A DNA stretch of 64,000 bases from an uncultured Lachnospiraceae bacterium (GCA_910579615.1 CAJTUA010000004.1:1-64000); one strand, 5' to 3'. Numbered from the stretch's first letter, positions 32,506 through 42,364 are shown. Translations and numbers: made by a program. Notes: a model not told the origin generated them from the letters alone.

Positions 32506-34665
32506 ATGTTCCAGACGAAAAAAAGAGCGTTTGTATCGCTTGCTATCCTTATTATTATTGTAGGAACGCTGTGTGCACCAATGCTTACCGGCTGTTCCAA
32601 AAGCTCGGATTCTCCAAAGGAAACGGCAGGGCATTCCGGCATCCTGCCAGACGGAAAGGATACTACGACCGTCTCGCCGGAAAACTCTGCACCCGGTGAT
32701 AACTCAGCAGGCTTTGCGGGCGAGGATACCCCGTCTGGCATTCCAACCAAAGATGCTTCCCTTGAAGATGTTACCCCAACTTTGGCACCAACCCTGACGG
32801 GGGAAGCCCCAACGGCAGCGGAGACACCAACACCCACTTTTGCACCAACAAATATGCCAACAGTGAACCCTGAGACGGCAGAGACACCAACGGTTACCAC
32901 TGCACCGACGAGCGCTCCGGCAACCGACCCTGACGCAGCCAAAGCACCAGCGGTTACCACTGCACCGACGAGCGCTCCGGCAACCGACCCTGACACAGCC
33001 AAAGCACCAGCGGTTACCTCCGCGCCAACAAATGCGCCGACGGCAGACCCTGGGACAACAAAAACCCCAACCGCCACTTCTGCACCAGCAAAAACACCAA
33101 CAAAAGCACCAACCACCACCCCTGCACCGACAAAGGCTCTAGCTCCAACCCCATCTGCCTCAAAATCCGGCGGCAACGGCAGTGTATCCACGAACGGCCA
33201 GCTTCAGGTGATTGGCACGCAGCTTTCCAATGCGGACGGCAACCCGGTTGTCCTGCGCGGCATCAGCACCCACGGGATTGCATGGTTCCCGGACTTTTCC
33301 ACGAAATCCTTTATGCAGACACTCAAAGAGGAATGGGGTGCGACGGTCTTCCGCATTGCCATGTACTCCTATGAGGGAAACGACAGTTATGTAAACAACC
33401 CGTCATGGAATAAAACAAAAGTATGCAGCCTGATTGACGCTGCCATCGAGCTTGACATGTATGTGATTGTAGACTGGCACATCCTCGCAGACAGTAACCC
33501 GCAGACTTACCAAAAACAGGCTTCCGAATTCTTCACCTACATTGCTTCCACTTACCCGGGCGTTCCGAACATCCTATATGAGATATGCAACGAACCAAAC
33601 GGGGGCGCAAGCTGGAGCGGCAACATCAAGCCCTATGCAAATGAGATTATCCCTGTCATCCGGCAGCATTCGCCGGACGCCGTTGTCATTGTCGGCACGC
33701 CGACCTGGAGCCAGGATGTGGACGCGGCGGCAGCTGACCCACTCTCCTTTGATAATGTGATGTATGCCCTGCATTTTTACGCAGGCACACACAAGGAATG
33801 GCTAAGGAGCAAAGCCGACACTGCACTCGCAAAAGGTCTGGCTCTCTTTGTCACGGAATGGGGTACGACGGACGCATCCGGAAACGGCGCGGTTGATAAA
33901 ACTTCCTCCGACGAATGGCTGGCTTACCTGGAGAAAAACCAGATTAGTTGGTGCAATTGGTCCTTATGCAACAAGTCGGAATCCTCCGCACTCTTGCTTC
34001 CGTCCGCCCCTTCTACCGGAGCGATGCCGGATTCCTCCCTGAGCGAATCCGGAAAATACATCAAAAAGAAGATGTTGGAATATTCCGGCACTACTCCTGT
34101 AGAACAAAAACCACAGGATTCGACCAATACGTCCACACAAAAAGCGACACCAACACCATCCCCTACCATGTCCGATGGCTCTACAGACGCTTCTGATAGC
34201 ACAAACACATCCGGACAAAATCCACCTGCTTTTTCCAATTCCGGACTGACCTTGCTTTATTACAATGAAAACCGTGAGGATTCGACCAACACGATAAGCC
34301 CTCGTTTCCAGATAAAAAATAACACCAGAAATGATTATTCCCTGGATAAACTTTCCATCCTGTATTACTATACGCCGGAAAAGGACATCGCGCAATGTTT
34401 CTTCTGCGACTACGCGGAGGTGAATGGAACCTCCTACCGCGCAATCACTTCCGATGTAAATGCAGTATTTGACGGCAATAATTCCTGCATGAAGATTACA
34501 TTTTCCTCCGGTGCCGGCATTTTAGCTGCCGGGGACACTGCCACCCTTCAGGTGCGTATTACGAATGAAGACTGGAGCAATTATATTCAATCCAATGACG
34601 CATCTTTCTTACCAGATGCGACAACTTACACAGAAAATGACCACGCAGCTTTAACATCCAAATAA
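32506..34665 (+). CDS. Lipoprotein GH5 endoglucanase with C-terminal CBM3
   Basis: The 719-aa protein starts with a lipoprotein signal peptide (lipobox LTGC, Cys30), then a threonine/proline/alanine-rich linker to about residue 230 that contains tandem 20-residue repeats (APTSAPATDPDTAKAPAVTT type). The GH5 domain (about 232-525) begins NADGNPVVLRGISTHG; its acid/base is E363 in EICNEPNG and its nucleophile E451 in FVTEWGTTD. A second linker leads to a carbohydrate-binding module family 3 (about 580-705). It should cut cellulose or related beta-glucans at the cell surface. RBS AAGGGGGA precedes ATG 32506. Start codons further upstream belong to the previous gene's frame overlap. Confidence 0.93.
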   Translation: MFQTKKRAFVSLAILIIIVGTLCAPMLTGCSKSSDSPKETAGHSGILPDGKDTTTVSPENSAPGDNSAGFAGEDTPSGIPTKDASLEDVTPTLAPTLTGEAPTAAETPTPTFAPTNMPTVNPETAETPTVTTAPTSAPATDPDAAKAPAVTTAPTSAPATDPDTAKAPAVTSAPTNAPTADPGTTKTPTATSAPAKTPTKAPTTTPAPTKALAPTPSASKSGGNGSVSTNGQLQVIGTQLSNADGNPVVLRGISTHGIAWFPDFSTKSFMQTLKEEWGATVFRIAMYSYEGNDSYVNNPSWNKTKVCSLIDAAIELDMYVIVDWHILADSNPQTYQKQASEFFTYIASTYPGVPNILYEICNEPNGGASWSGNIKPYANEIIPVIRQHSPDAVVIVGTPTWSQDVDAAAADPLSFDNVMYALHFYAGTHKEWLRSKADTALAKGLALFVTEWGTTDASGNGAVDKTSSDEWLAYLEKNQISWCNWSLCNKSESSALLLPSAPSTGAMPDSSLSESGKYIKKKMLEYSGTTPVEQKPQDSTNTSTQKATPTPSPTMSDGSTDASDSTNTSGQNPPAFSNSGLTLLYYNENREDSTNTISPRFQIKNNTRNDYSLDKLSILYYYTPEKDIAQCFFCDYAEVNGTSYRAITSDVNAVFDGNNSCMKITFSSGAGILAAGDTATLQVRITNEDWSNYIQSNDASFLPDATTYTENDHAALTSK

Positions 34666-34702
34666 TTCCAGATAAAATTTTATTTCTTTCCGATGGTTTC
34701 TG

Positions 34703-34711
34703 TGTTATAAT
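34703..34711 (+). promoter_or_regulatory. Extended -10 promoter of rpoD
   Basis: TGTTATAAT (extended -10, TATAAT 34706-34711) lies about 50 bp before the rpoD start. The -35 region is weak, as allowed with a TGn extension. Confidence 0.6.
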
Positions 34712-34761
34712 GAATGTCAGTGTCATAAAAGGCGCGGTATCGTACAAATGGAGGCTCACAG

Positions 34762-35871
34762 ATGGAGGAACAGAATAATAATTTTGAGACGCGTCTTCAG
34801 GAACTTGTGGCGTTTGCCAATGAAAACAAAGGCGTAATTGACAGTGATAAAATCGATGCATTTATCCGGGAAATGACCCCGAACGTCAACCAGATTGACC
34901 AGATTTATGAATGCCTGGAGGCGCACAACATTGTTGTCCTAAACATATCGGAGGAGCCGGATGATGATATCCTCTTAGAAATAGAGGACGACAGCGACCT
35001 CATCCTCAGAACAGAAGACCTCTCTGCGATGGCAGATGCAATGGCAGATGACCCGGTAAAGCAATATCTCAAGGAAATCGGGAACTACCCGCTCCTTTCC
35101 TTAGACGAGGAAATCGAGCTTGCGAAAAAAATTGAAAAAGGCGATGAAAACGCAAAGTGTATGCTTGCCGAATCCAATCTCCGGCTCGTTGTCAGCATTG
35201 CGAAACGCTATGTCGGCAGGGGCTTATCCTTCCTTGATTTGATTCAGGAAGGGAACCTCGGCCTCATCAAGGCAGTTGACAAATTCGATTACAGCAAAGG
35301 CTACAAATTCAGTACCTATGCAACATGGTGGATTCGTCAGGCAATCACGCGCTCCATCGCGGACCAGTCACGCACGATTCGCATTCCGGTACATATGTCG
35401 GAAGTCATCAACAGGACATACCGCGTTTCCCGCAGTCTTTTGCAGGAGCTCGGCCGCGAACCCTCCGAACAGGAACTCGCAAGTGCCATGAACCTTCCGA
35501 TTGAAAAGGTACGCGAAATCCTAAAGGTTTCCGCCGACCCAATCTCGCTCGATACCACCATTGGCGAGGAGGATGACAGCCACCTCGGTGATTTCATCAA
35601 GGATGAAACCATTGTCGGTCCGGAGGATGCCGCGTCCTACGCCATGCTGCGCGAGCAGATTAAAAAACTCCTCGGAACCCTGACCGACCGCGAACAGCGC
35701 GTTTTGATTATGCGTTTTGGTTTAGAGGACGGCAGGAGCCGCACGCTTGAAGAAGTCGGGAAGGAATTTCAGGTGACAAGGGAGCGCATCCGCCAGATTG
35801 AAGCCAAGGCGCTGCGCAAGCTCCGCCATCCGAGCCGCGCCCGTATGCTGAAAGGTTATGATATCAACTAG
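34762..35871 (+). CDS. rpoD: Principal RNA polymerase sigma factor (RpoD/SigA)
   Basis: The 369-aa protein has region 1.2 (DPVKQYLKEIGNYPLLSLDE), region 2 (GNLGLIKAVDKFDYSKGYKF and STYATWWIRQAITRSIADQS), region 3 and region 4.2 (TLEEVGKEFQVTRERIRQIE). These are the motifs of the housekeeping sigma factor that recognises TTGACA/TATAAT. An acidic region 1.1-like N-terminus is present but short, as in Firmicutes SigA. In many Firmicutes dnaG precedes rpoD; here it does not, so either this is a rearranged locus or a close SigA paralogue. Confidence 0.9.
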   Translation: MEEQNNNFETRLQELVAFANENKGVIDSDKIDAFIREMTPNVNQIDQIYECLEAHNIVVLNISEEPDDDILLEIEDDSDLILRTEDLSAMADAMADDPVKQYLKEIGNYPLLSLDEEIELAKKIEKGDENAKCMLAESNLRLVVSIAKRYVGRGLSFLDLIQEGNLGLIKAVDKFDYSKGYKFSTYATWWIRQAITRSIADQSRTIRIPVHMSEVINRTYRVSRSLLQELGREPSEQELASAMNLPIEKVREILKVSADPISLDTTIGEEDDSHLGDFIKDETIVGPEDAASYAMLREQIKKLLGTLTDREQRVLIMRFGLEDGRSRTLEEVGKEFQVTRERIRQIEAKALRKLRHPSRARMLKGYDIN

Positions 35872-35885
35872 GAGGTTCGGTTTTC

Positions 35886-36608
35886 ATGAAGCGAATTGCG
35901 TTAATGTTTTTGCGTAGTTTTTTTGTACTGCCATACTACTTGTTCCGCTTATTTCAGCTGTGCAATATTGAAAAATACGATAATTACACCCGCTACGGCT
36001 TTCTGCACAAAATTACTCCGAAAATCAACCGGCGCGGCCGCGTGAAAGTCATCTGCCACGGCATTGAAAATATCCCGGAAGAAACCGGTTACATTATCTT
36101 CCCGAACCACCAGGGGCTTTTTGACGCGCTCGCCTTTTTAGAAACGCATGAGCGCCCGTTTGTCACCGTCATGAAAAAGGAAGTAAAGGATATTTTTCTG
36201 CTGCGCAATGTCATCTGCCTGCTGCAGGCGGAAATCATTGACCGCGAGGATATCCGCCAGTCGATGACCGTCATCAAAAATATGACCAACCGCGTCAAAC
36301 AAGGCGAAAATTTCATTGTTTTCGCGGAAGGTACCCGCAGCAAGGAGGGCAACCAAGTCGGGGAATTCAAAGGCGGTACTTTTAAAAGTGCAATGAACGC
36401 CCGCTGCCCGATTGTTCCGGCGGCGCTCGTTGATTCCTACAAGGTTTTCGACACAAAATCCATCCGGCGTCAGACCGTGCACCTGTTCTACCTTCCTCCG
36501 CTGTATTATGAGGAATACCAGGGAATGAAGTCAACAGAACTTGCCGAGTTGGTACAGGAAAGAATTCAGAAGACAATCGATGCGTTTGAGGCGGGGCAGA
36601 TGGAGTGA
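35886..36608 (+). CDS. plsC: 1-acylglycerol-3-phosphate acyltransferase
   Basis: The 240-aa protein has an N-terminal membrane segment (ALMFLRSFFVLPYYLFRLF), the catalytic HX4D motif in FPNHQGLFDAL, the substrate-binding FAEGTRSKEG, and the VPAALVDSY region of PlsC. It transfers an acyl chain to lysophosphatidic acid to make phosphatidic acid at the membrane. It starts 14 bp after rpoD with AGGAGG and is probably co-transcribed with it. No adjacent lipid genes give more specificity. Confidence 0.92.
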   Translation: MKRIALMFLRSFFVLPYYLFRLFQLCNIEKYDNYTRYGFLHKITPKINRRGRVKVICHGIENIPEETGYIIFPNHQGLFDALAFLETHERPFVTVMKKEVKDIFLLRNVICLLQAEIIDREDIRQSMTVIKNMTNRVKQGENFIVFAEGTRSKEGNQVGEFKGGTFKSAMNARCPIVPAALVDSYKVFDTKSIRRQTVHLFYLPPLYYEEYQGMKSTELAELVQERIQKTIDAFEAGQME

Positions 36609-36754
36609 AGTTTTTGTAAAATTGCCACAGCGGCTTGTCCCATCGCTTGTTTCTGCCGCTTTCTAGTCTGTTGCAGGCGGTAGAAACAAACGATAAAACG
36701 AGTGATAAGAATAATCAGACATAAAACGAAAATAATCAAAAAAGGTTGGTATTT

Positions 36755-37342
36755 ATGCCCCAAAAAATATTACTATTATGTAAAAGATTATTTATTATTT
36801 TACTTTTTGGCATTTTCATTTTATGGTATAAACACATTGCCAATTTATACATCAACCCCGAAAATGCAATCCACCAATACGGAAAGGATGCAAACCGAAA
36901 TGTAATTGATTTTGTAAAATTTGAAGAAGACAATAAAATGCATTATATTTTTTGTACGGAACAGAGCCTGAATTCCATGAGGTTACAACAAAATGCCTTC
37001 GGACTCTGGCATCTTTCAAGCACTTCCGGCTCTTCTTTATTGATAAAACAGCAAATGCATCCCACTTTTGCATATGATGTTTTATATCTTTCGGAAACGG
37101 CCATAATCTACGGTTGCCCACTTCTTGATAATGTCAAAGAAGCATGCTTAATCATTGATACCGGCAAAGAAACAATCAAAATGTCCTACCTTTTTGAAGA
37201 TACTTCAAAATTATTTTGGTTTGACCTTGGGGACTATTATGGTTTATATAAAAAAATAGAACTGGAATTGGTAAGTCAGGAAGGCATCTTAGTTTCAAAT
37301 GACATTTTATTTCAGCGCATGGTTGACGAAAAGGGCAGGTGA
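36755..37342 (+). CDS. Hypothetical protein with one N-terminal membrane helix
   Basis: I do not recognise a family. The 195-aa protein has a hydrophobic segment at about residues 8-27 (LFIILLFGIFILWYKHIANL), an uncleaved anchor by appearance, and an extracellular, beta-rich remainder. The gene is AT-rich relative to its neighbours. The start ATG 36755 has AAAGG nine bases upstream. It stands alone on the plus strand between plsC (147 bp upstream) and a strong terminator whose stem includes its stop codon. Confidence 0.65.
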   Translation: MPQKILLLCKRLFIILLFGIFILWYKHIANLYINPENAIHQYGKDANRNVIDFVKFEEDNKMHYIFCTEQSLNSMRLQQNAFGLWHLSSTSGSSLLIKQQMHPTFAYDVLYLSETAIIYGCPLLDNVKEACLIIDTGKETIKMSYLFEDTSKLFWFDLGDYYGLYKKIELELVSQEGILVSNDILFQRMVDEKGR

Positions 37343-37370
37343 TTCAAAAATATTTAAATCACCTGCCCTT
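37331..37370. terminator. Bidirectional terminator between convergent genes
   Basis: A perfect 14-bp stem (AAGGGCAGGTGATT with AATCACCTGCCCTT) encloses a 12-base loop and ends in T runs both ways. It lies between the hypothetical membrane gene and the permease gene; the hypothetical gene's stop codon is inside the stem. Confidence 0.88.
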
Positions 37371-37430
37371 TCCTATACTTAAATCTTAGATGTGCAAAAT
37401 AGTAAAACTACACACCGTTCTGCATTTCCT

Positions 37431-39413
37431 TTACTCCGGCAGCACATCCCGCCTCAAACTGACATACGCAATCAAAATATAAACCACATAAATCAAAAAG
37501 AACAACCCCAGCGCTGTCCCGATAATCGCCACCGGGCTGCTTGCCCCTGTCAAAACCCCGGGGTCCGACGCTCCTGCCAGATTCCGGATAAACGCCACCC
37601 CAATCAGTACCGGCGGTACGGCAGGCATCGCGTAATAGATTGCAAACTGCAGCCGCAAAGCTTTTTCCATCTCCCGCCGCTCCATGCCAAGCTTTCCCAA
37701 CAGCATAAACTGCTGCCGGTAATGTGCCGACTCGCTCAGCTGCCAGATGGTCAGGATGGTTGCCGCTGTCATAACCAACGCCAACGCCAGAAAATAAAGC
37801 GGAAAAACCGTCAGCGCCGTCATAGAAGCCACCTCCGCTTCCTCCTGCGCCCGGCTGTGGATTGCATCGCTGCCCGGAAATAACGCCTCGCCATTTTTTC
37901 CATCGCTGCTTATATTCCTCCATCTTGCCTCTTCCACTGCATTCTGGATGGCTTCCAGCTCCGCAAACATCTCCTCACTTACAGGTTCCCTCGTTTTCGC
38001 AGCATATGCCCAGTGATGAACCGCAAGACTCGCTGCCACCTCATCCGGCACGACCAGGCAATATCCCTGCCCGTTTCCAAGCCCCCATTGTTGCTGCATG
38101 AAAGCCTCGCTGTAGATTCCTCCGAAATCAAGTGTTACACCCTCTACTGTGACCGCCTGCCCGTAACCCTTTAACACCCCTCGCAGACTGTGCATACAGT
38201 GAATCAGATACTGCCCCTGCATAACCTGCGCCGCCTTCAAGCCCGCAATGCTGCGCAGGGTATTATAATCGCGCAGACCAATCACTAAAATCTTCTCCTG
38301 AAAATAAATATTCTCCGTATTTTTCCGGATATAATCCAAAAGCGCATGATTTTCCTCCTGATAAACCGGATAGGATAGCGATGTCTGAACCGGAATATTT
38401 GCTTCAACATAGTCCAGATATTCCTCCCCCACCCCATACTCGGAAGCAATGTACAAATCAAAACAGCCCTCCTGCGCCGCCCTCCCGTCAAAAATCCCGC
38501 GGAAAATCAGCCCCGTTCCCTCGGAAATCAATGTGGCGGTAAGCAGCAGGGAAATGGTTGCCATAACAACGCCCATTGTCCCGAGTTTTGCCGTGAGGGT
38601 GCGGAATACCAGCAAATTCTGCCCCTTAAATTTCCGGGCAGGATGCCGCTCAAAAAACGCCGGAACCCCCGAAGCAAAGCTTAAGAAAAAGCCATAGAGA
38701 AATACTATGATACATCCCGCCCCGATAATCCCAAAAATCGCCCCGCCGGCACAAAGCAGAAATATTCCTAAAATCCCCAGCACAATGGATGCCGTGAATA
38801 CCCACCGGCGCTTCTTTTTGGTTGAAATCACCTCCCCCTCATTTTTCCGGTCAAAATAAATCAGGTCATGGATTTTCATGGTACAGATTTTTTTCCTGCA
38901 TCTTCTCAAAGCATACAAATAAATCAGAACAAAATACACTGCCGTCAGTCCCAATGTTTTGAAAGAAAATGTAAGAACAAATTGATAAGGCTGATGAAAC
39001 ATCGCCAACACAATCGCCCGGAAAACCTGAAACAAAAGATTCCCAAGCAAAATCCCAAACACCAGGGCAGCGCCGCCCACCGCAAGATTTTCCAGGAAAA
39101 ACAGTCTCGCCACCTGCTCATTTTCCAGCCCAATCAGGACATACAGCCCCAACTCACGGCTGCGGCGGGTCAGCATAAAATTCGTTGCGTAGGAAACCAA
39201 CCACCCAAAAATGCATACCACTACTACACTCGCCAGAACAATCATTATAGGAAGCATGGCAAGATTACTGGACAAATACCGAATCTCCTCGGAAAAAACC
39301 AACCCGTTGAATGCGTAGAGCAATGCCGCCGCCAGAATGATTGTGACAAAGTAAATCAGGTAATCCCCGGCCTGCCGTTTCGCGTTGCGCAAAGAAAGTT
39401 TAGATAACGTCAC
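37431..39413 (-). CDS. BceB-type ABC transporter permease
   Basis: About 660 residues with the FtsX-like architecture of peptide-resistance permeases: an N-terminal pair of helices with LSLRNAKRQAGDYLIYFVTI, further helices, a large extracellular domain (about residues 290-500) and C-terminal helices including the second FtsX domain. The extracellular domain senses or binds antimicrobial peptides in the Bce group. Start GTG 39413 has GGGGTGAT upstream and overlaps the ATPase gene by 14 bp; a longer frame to 39497 lies in that gene. Together with the ATPase, kinase and regulator encoded upstream it forms a standard detoxification module. Confidence 0.9.
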   Translation of the reverse strand: MTLSKLSLRNAKRQAGDYLIYFVTIILAAALLYAFNGLVFSEEIRYLSSNLAMLPIMIVLASVVVVCIFGWLVSYATNFMLTRRSRELGLYVLIGLENEQVARLFFLENLAVGGAALVFGILLGNLLFQVFRAIVLAMFHQPYQFVLTFSFKTLGLTAVYFVLIYLYALRRCRKKICTMKIHDLIYFDRKNEGEVISTKKKRRWVFTASIVLGILGIFLLCAGGAIFGIIGAGCIIVFLYGFFLSFASGVPAFFERHPARKFKGQNLLVFRTLTAKLGTMGVVMATISLLLTATLISEGTGLIFRGIFDGRAAQEGCFDLYIASEYGVGEEYLDYVEANIPVQTSLSYPVYQEENHALLDYIRKNTENIYFQEKILVIGLRDYNTLRSIAGLKAAQVMQGQYLIHCMHSLRGVLKGYGQAVTVEGVTLDFGGIYSEAFMQQQWGLGNGQGYCLVVPDEVAASLAVHHWAYAAKTREPVSEEMFAELEAIQNAVEEARWRNISSDGKNGEALFPGSDAIHSRAQEEAEVASMTALTVFPLYFLALALVMTAATILTIWQLSESAHYRQQFMLLGKLGMERREMEKALRLQFAIYYAMPAVPPVLIGVAFIRNLAGASDPGVLTGASSPVAIIGTALGLFFLIYVVYILIAYVSLRRDVLPE

Positions 39414-40158
39414 TGATATCACCCCCCAACGCCGCCAACACATCCAAAATCTCGTGGTAGAATACCGAGCGGCTCCGCCCGCCGCAAAGCAGCTCATTGA
39501 ATATGCGCCCGTCCTTTAAAAATAGTACACGCCCCGCATAACTGGCACTATAAGCATCATGTGTCACCATCAAAATGGTTGCCCCCATCGTTCCATTCAT
39601 CCGCGCCATAATTTCCAGAAGATTTTTTGATGCCTTAGAGTCAAGCGCCCCGGTCGGCTCATCCGCAAGCAGCAGCGACTGCCCTGCCACCATCGCCCGC
39701 GCGCACGCCGCCCTCTGTTTTTGCCCGCCGGATACCTGATATGGAAATTTCCCCAAAATCTCTGTAATCCCCAATTTTCCCGCGACCTCTTCCACCTGCA
39801 TTTTTACTTTGTCCGCCTCAGCATGGTTGATGGTCAGCGCCAAGCCAATGTTTTCCTCGATTGTCAGCGTGTCCAAAAGATTAAAATCCTGAAACACAAA
39901 CCCTAGCCGTTCCCTGCGGAATTTCGCCAGTACCCCCGCAGGCAAATCAGCGATGTTCTCCCCGTCGAGCAGGATTTCCCCTGCGCTTACGGTATCAATT
40001 GTGGAAATACAGTTGAGCAATGTCGTCTTTCCGCTGCCCGACGCGCCCATAATGGCAATAAATTCCCCGTCCGCCACATCAAAGCTCACGCGGTCGAGGG
40101 CTTTTGTGACATTGTTTTTATTGCCGTAATATTTTTCGATGTTTTTTACCTGTAACAT
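39400..40158 (-). CDS. BceA-type ABC transporter ATPase
   Basis: This 252-aa subunit has Walker A GASGSGKTT, the Q-loop FVFQDFNLLDTLT, signature VSGGQKQRAACARAM and Walker B LLLADEPTGALDSK, followed by the H-loop MVTHDAYSASY. It powers the overlapping permease. I chose ATG 40158, with AGGAGG eight bases upstream; ATG 40164 is too close to that site. A palindromic repeat unit (copy C) fills the gap before it and ends directly before the ribosome binding site, which separates its control from that of the kinase gene. Confidence 0.93.
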   Translation of the reverse strand: MLQVKNIEKYYGNKNNVTKALDRVSFDVADGEFIAIMGASGSGKTTLLNCISTIDTVSAGEILLDGENIADLPAGVLAKFRRERLGFVFQDFNLLDTLTIEENIGLALTINHAEADKVKMQVEEVAGKLGITEILGKFPYQVSGGQKQRAACARAMVAGQSLLLADEPTGALDSKASKNLLEIMARMNGTMGATILMVTHDAYSASYAGRVLFLKDGRIFNELLCGGRSRSVFYHEILDVLAALGGDISDVI

Positions 40159-40178
40159 ATTCATTGCCTCCTATTTAA

Positions 40179-40314
40179 AGTTCCGCATATCCCTTCCCAG
40201 ACCCTATACTTAGCAGAGGAATTTTTGTCCGTTCCACTCCCAAAAATTCCTCTGGGTCTGTTCCGGGCATATGCTGTTTTTTAAGAGTTCCGCATATCCC
40301 TTCCCAGACCCTCG
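40179..40314 (-). repeat. Palindromic 5'-UTR repeat, copy C plus a partial unit
   Basis: On the minus strand a full unit runs from AGCATATGCCC to GATATGCGGAACT with a central stem (AGAGGAATTTTTG facing CAAAAATTCCTCT). It is preceded by the closing third of another unit (GGGTCTGGGAAGGGATATGC), which shows that the element existed as a tandem array. AGGAGG of the ATPase gene follows the final end by about seven bases. Confidence 0.92.
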
Positions 40315-40440
40315 TTTTTTCCCTTTTGATAAGACAATGATATATGAAAAACAGAAACTTTGGTATCAAAATGGCATGGATTTTGCTTACAATTTTGAAA
40401 GGTTTGCCCAATCCCCACGCCATTACTGTCGGACAAAGCC

Positions 40441-41499
40441 CTACTTCGCCGGGAATGTGAGCGTGACTGTTGTTCCCTCCCCGGCTTTTGAGGCGATTTC
40501 CAGGTCAATTTCCAGGCTGTCAGCCAATTTTTTGCACAGATACAATCCCATCCCGGTTGAGCCGCCCCTTGCACGCCCATTGCTGCCTGTAAATCCCCGG
40601 TCAAAAACGCGCGGCAATTCGTGCGCCGGAATACCAATTCCGTTATCCCTTACGACAAGCCGCACCTGCTTTTTTCCTTCCGCCGCGGTATCCACTTCAT
40701 TTTCCTGATGCCATGATTCCCGCAAATCCTCCTCCACCGATATCATAATCACAGGCTCCGCCCCCCGATACCGGGCAGCATTCTGCAATAACTGCCCTAC
40801 GATAAACGCTGCCCATTTATTGTCCGTAAAAACCGTCTGCTCCAAATCCGCCATTTCCACCCGGATACCGTTTTCCATCAAAAGTGCCCGGTACTGACCG
40901 ATTGCCTGCCCCACGACATCCCCGAGATTCACCTGCCAAACCAGGAAATCCTTTTCCGGGTTTTCCGCCCTCGCATAAAACAATACCCGCTCTACATGCG
41001 CCTCGACCTGCGCCAGTTCCAAAGAAAGTTTCCTCCTGACTTCCTGATGGTTTCGTTCCCGCACAAGGTTTCGGCAAATCAGCTCCGCTGCCGTGATGGG
41101 TGCTTTCATTTCATGTACCCAGCTCTCCACATACTCGCGGTACTCCCGAATGGAAGCCTCCGCGTCGGAAACTGCGGTTGTCATTGCCCGCCCTGCCCTC
41201 CGGAATAAATCCATCATCCTGCGCTCATACGCCCTCCTGCTTTTTGGCGCGCATTCGGCAAACAAATACTTTTTGTCCAACCCATCCATAATCCCTTCCA
41301 GTTCCTGCAAATACGAGCGGCACCGCAAAAAATCCGTTATCTGCATTCCAAAAAACAGCAATGCCCAGAAAATCCCCAAAATAACTATAATCCCCGTCTG
41401 CGTCCCGGTTGCCATCAAAAATAGCGCCGCTGTCACCACAAAAACCGTCCGGGCAGCAATCGCACGGATATGATCCGATAAATATTCCGATATTGTCAT
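40441..41499 (-). CDS. BceS-type intramembrane-sensing histidine kinase
   Basis: The 352-aa protein has two N-terminal membrane helices (about residues 18-58) with almost no extracellular loop, so it cannot sense ligands alone and relies on the transporter. The kinase core has the H-box WVHEMKAPITAAELI, the N-box QLLQNAARY, VVRDNGIGIPAHELPR and the G-box TGMGLYLCKKLADSLE. The start overlaps the response-regulator stop. It controls the adjacent transporter genes in known systems, which are encoded downstream. Confidence 0.92.
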   Translation of the reverse strand: MTISEYLSDHIRAIAARTVFVVTAALFLMATGTQTGIIVILGIFWALLFFGMQITDFLRCRSYLQELEGIMDGLDKKYLFAECAPKSRRAYERRMMDLFRRAGRAMTTAVSDAEASIREYREYVESWVHEMKAPITAAELICRNLVRERNHQEVRRKLSLELAQVEAHVERVLFYARAENPEKDFLVWQVNLGDVVGQAIGQYRALLMENGIRVEMADLEQTVFTDNKWAAFIVGQLLQNAARYRGAEPVIMISVEEDLRESWHQENEVDTAAEGKKQVRLVVRDNGIGIPAHELPRVFDRGFTGSNGRARGGSTGMGLYLCKKLADSLEIDLEIASKAGEGTTVTLTFPAK

Positions 41500-42161
41500 A
41501 ATTGATATCCCATCCCCCGTCTCGTCTTAATACAATCTGGCATCCCAAGCTCCGCAAGCTTTCCCCGAAGCCGCGTCATATTGACACTAAGCGTATTATC
41601 ATCAATATAAATCTGGTTATCCCACAGTGCCTCAATCAAATCCATGCGCGAAACAATTTCCCCCGCATGTTTCATCAGACACACCAATATCTGTATTTCA
41701 TTGCGGGTCAGCTCCGCCGTCTTTCCCCTCACGGACACCGTGCCTTTTGAAAGATTCAGCTCCATCCCGGCACCTTTTAGGATATCCGGCTTTGCCCCTG
41801 CCCCGCTGCGCCGGAGCACCACCTTAATCCGCGCCAAAAGCAGCGGGATATTATATGGTTTTGTAATGTAATCATCCCCTCCCATACTCAGTGCCAAAAG
41901 CTCGTCCCCCACACTGTCCCGGCTTGTCACAAAAATAACCGGGATACTGCAATCCCGGCGAATCCCGGCGCACAGCGCCATGCCGTCACTTCCCGGCAGT
42001 CCGATATCCAACAATATAATATCCGGGCAATGTTCTGCCACCTGTTTTTTCACATCGTTAAAATCTGTCACAATGATGGGTTGGTAGCCCTCATTTTCCA
42101 GCAGAAACGCCAGTTCCTCCCGAACCGTGGCTTCGTCCTCGATAATCATAATTTTTTGCAT
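41496..42161 (-). CDS. OmpR-family response regulator (BceR-like)
   Basis: The receiver domain holds IMIIEDEATVREELA and the phospho-acceptor aspartate in DIILLDIGLPGSDGMALC; the winged-helix output contains VRGKTAELTRNEIQILVCLM and VNMTRLRGKLAELGMPDCIK. It activates target promoters on phosphorylation by the overlapping kinase gene. Two consecutive ATGs (42164 and 42161) follow a GAGG; I list the one with better spacing. Bce-type regulators usually switch on their own transporter, here encoded downstream behind repeat copy C. Confidence 0.92.
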   Translation of the reverse strand: MQKIMIIEDEATVREELAFLLENEGYQPIIVTDFNDVKKQVAEHCPDIILLDIGLPGSDGMALCAGIRRDCSIPVIFVTSRDSVGDELLALSMGGDDYITKPYNIPLLLARIKVVLRRSGAGAKPDILKGAGMELNLSKGTVSVRGKTAELTRNEIQILVCLMKHAGEIVSRMDLIEALWDNQIYIDDNTLSVNMTRLRGKLAELGMPDCIKTRRGMGYQL

Positions 42162-42364
42162 CATTCCACCTCTGCAAAAGAATTTTTTCAAAATATTTTC
42201 GGTACGCCCTGTTTAAATCAAAATTATTTTAACACCGTGGTTTTCGTTTGTCCACCTCAAAAAACTACCCACGTTTCTTTTTCTTCCAACGCATTCGCCC
42301 AAAAAACATTTTCTCTTATGAGTGAAGCCTTTTTTGCTGTTTTCATCAAAACGCAAAAAAACGC

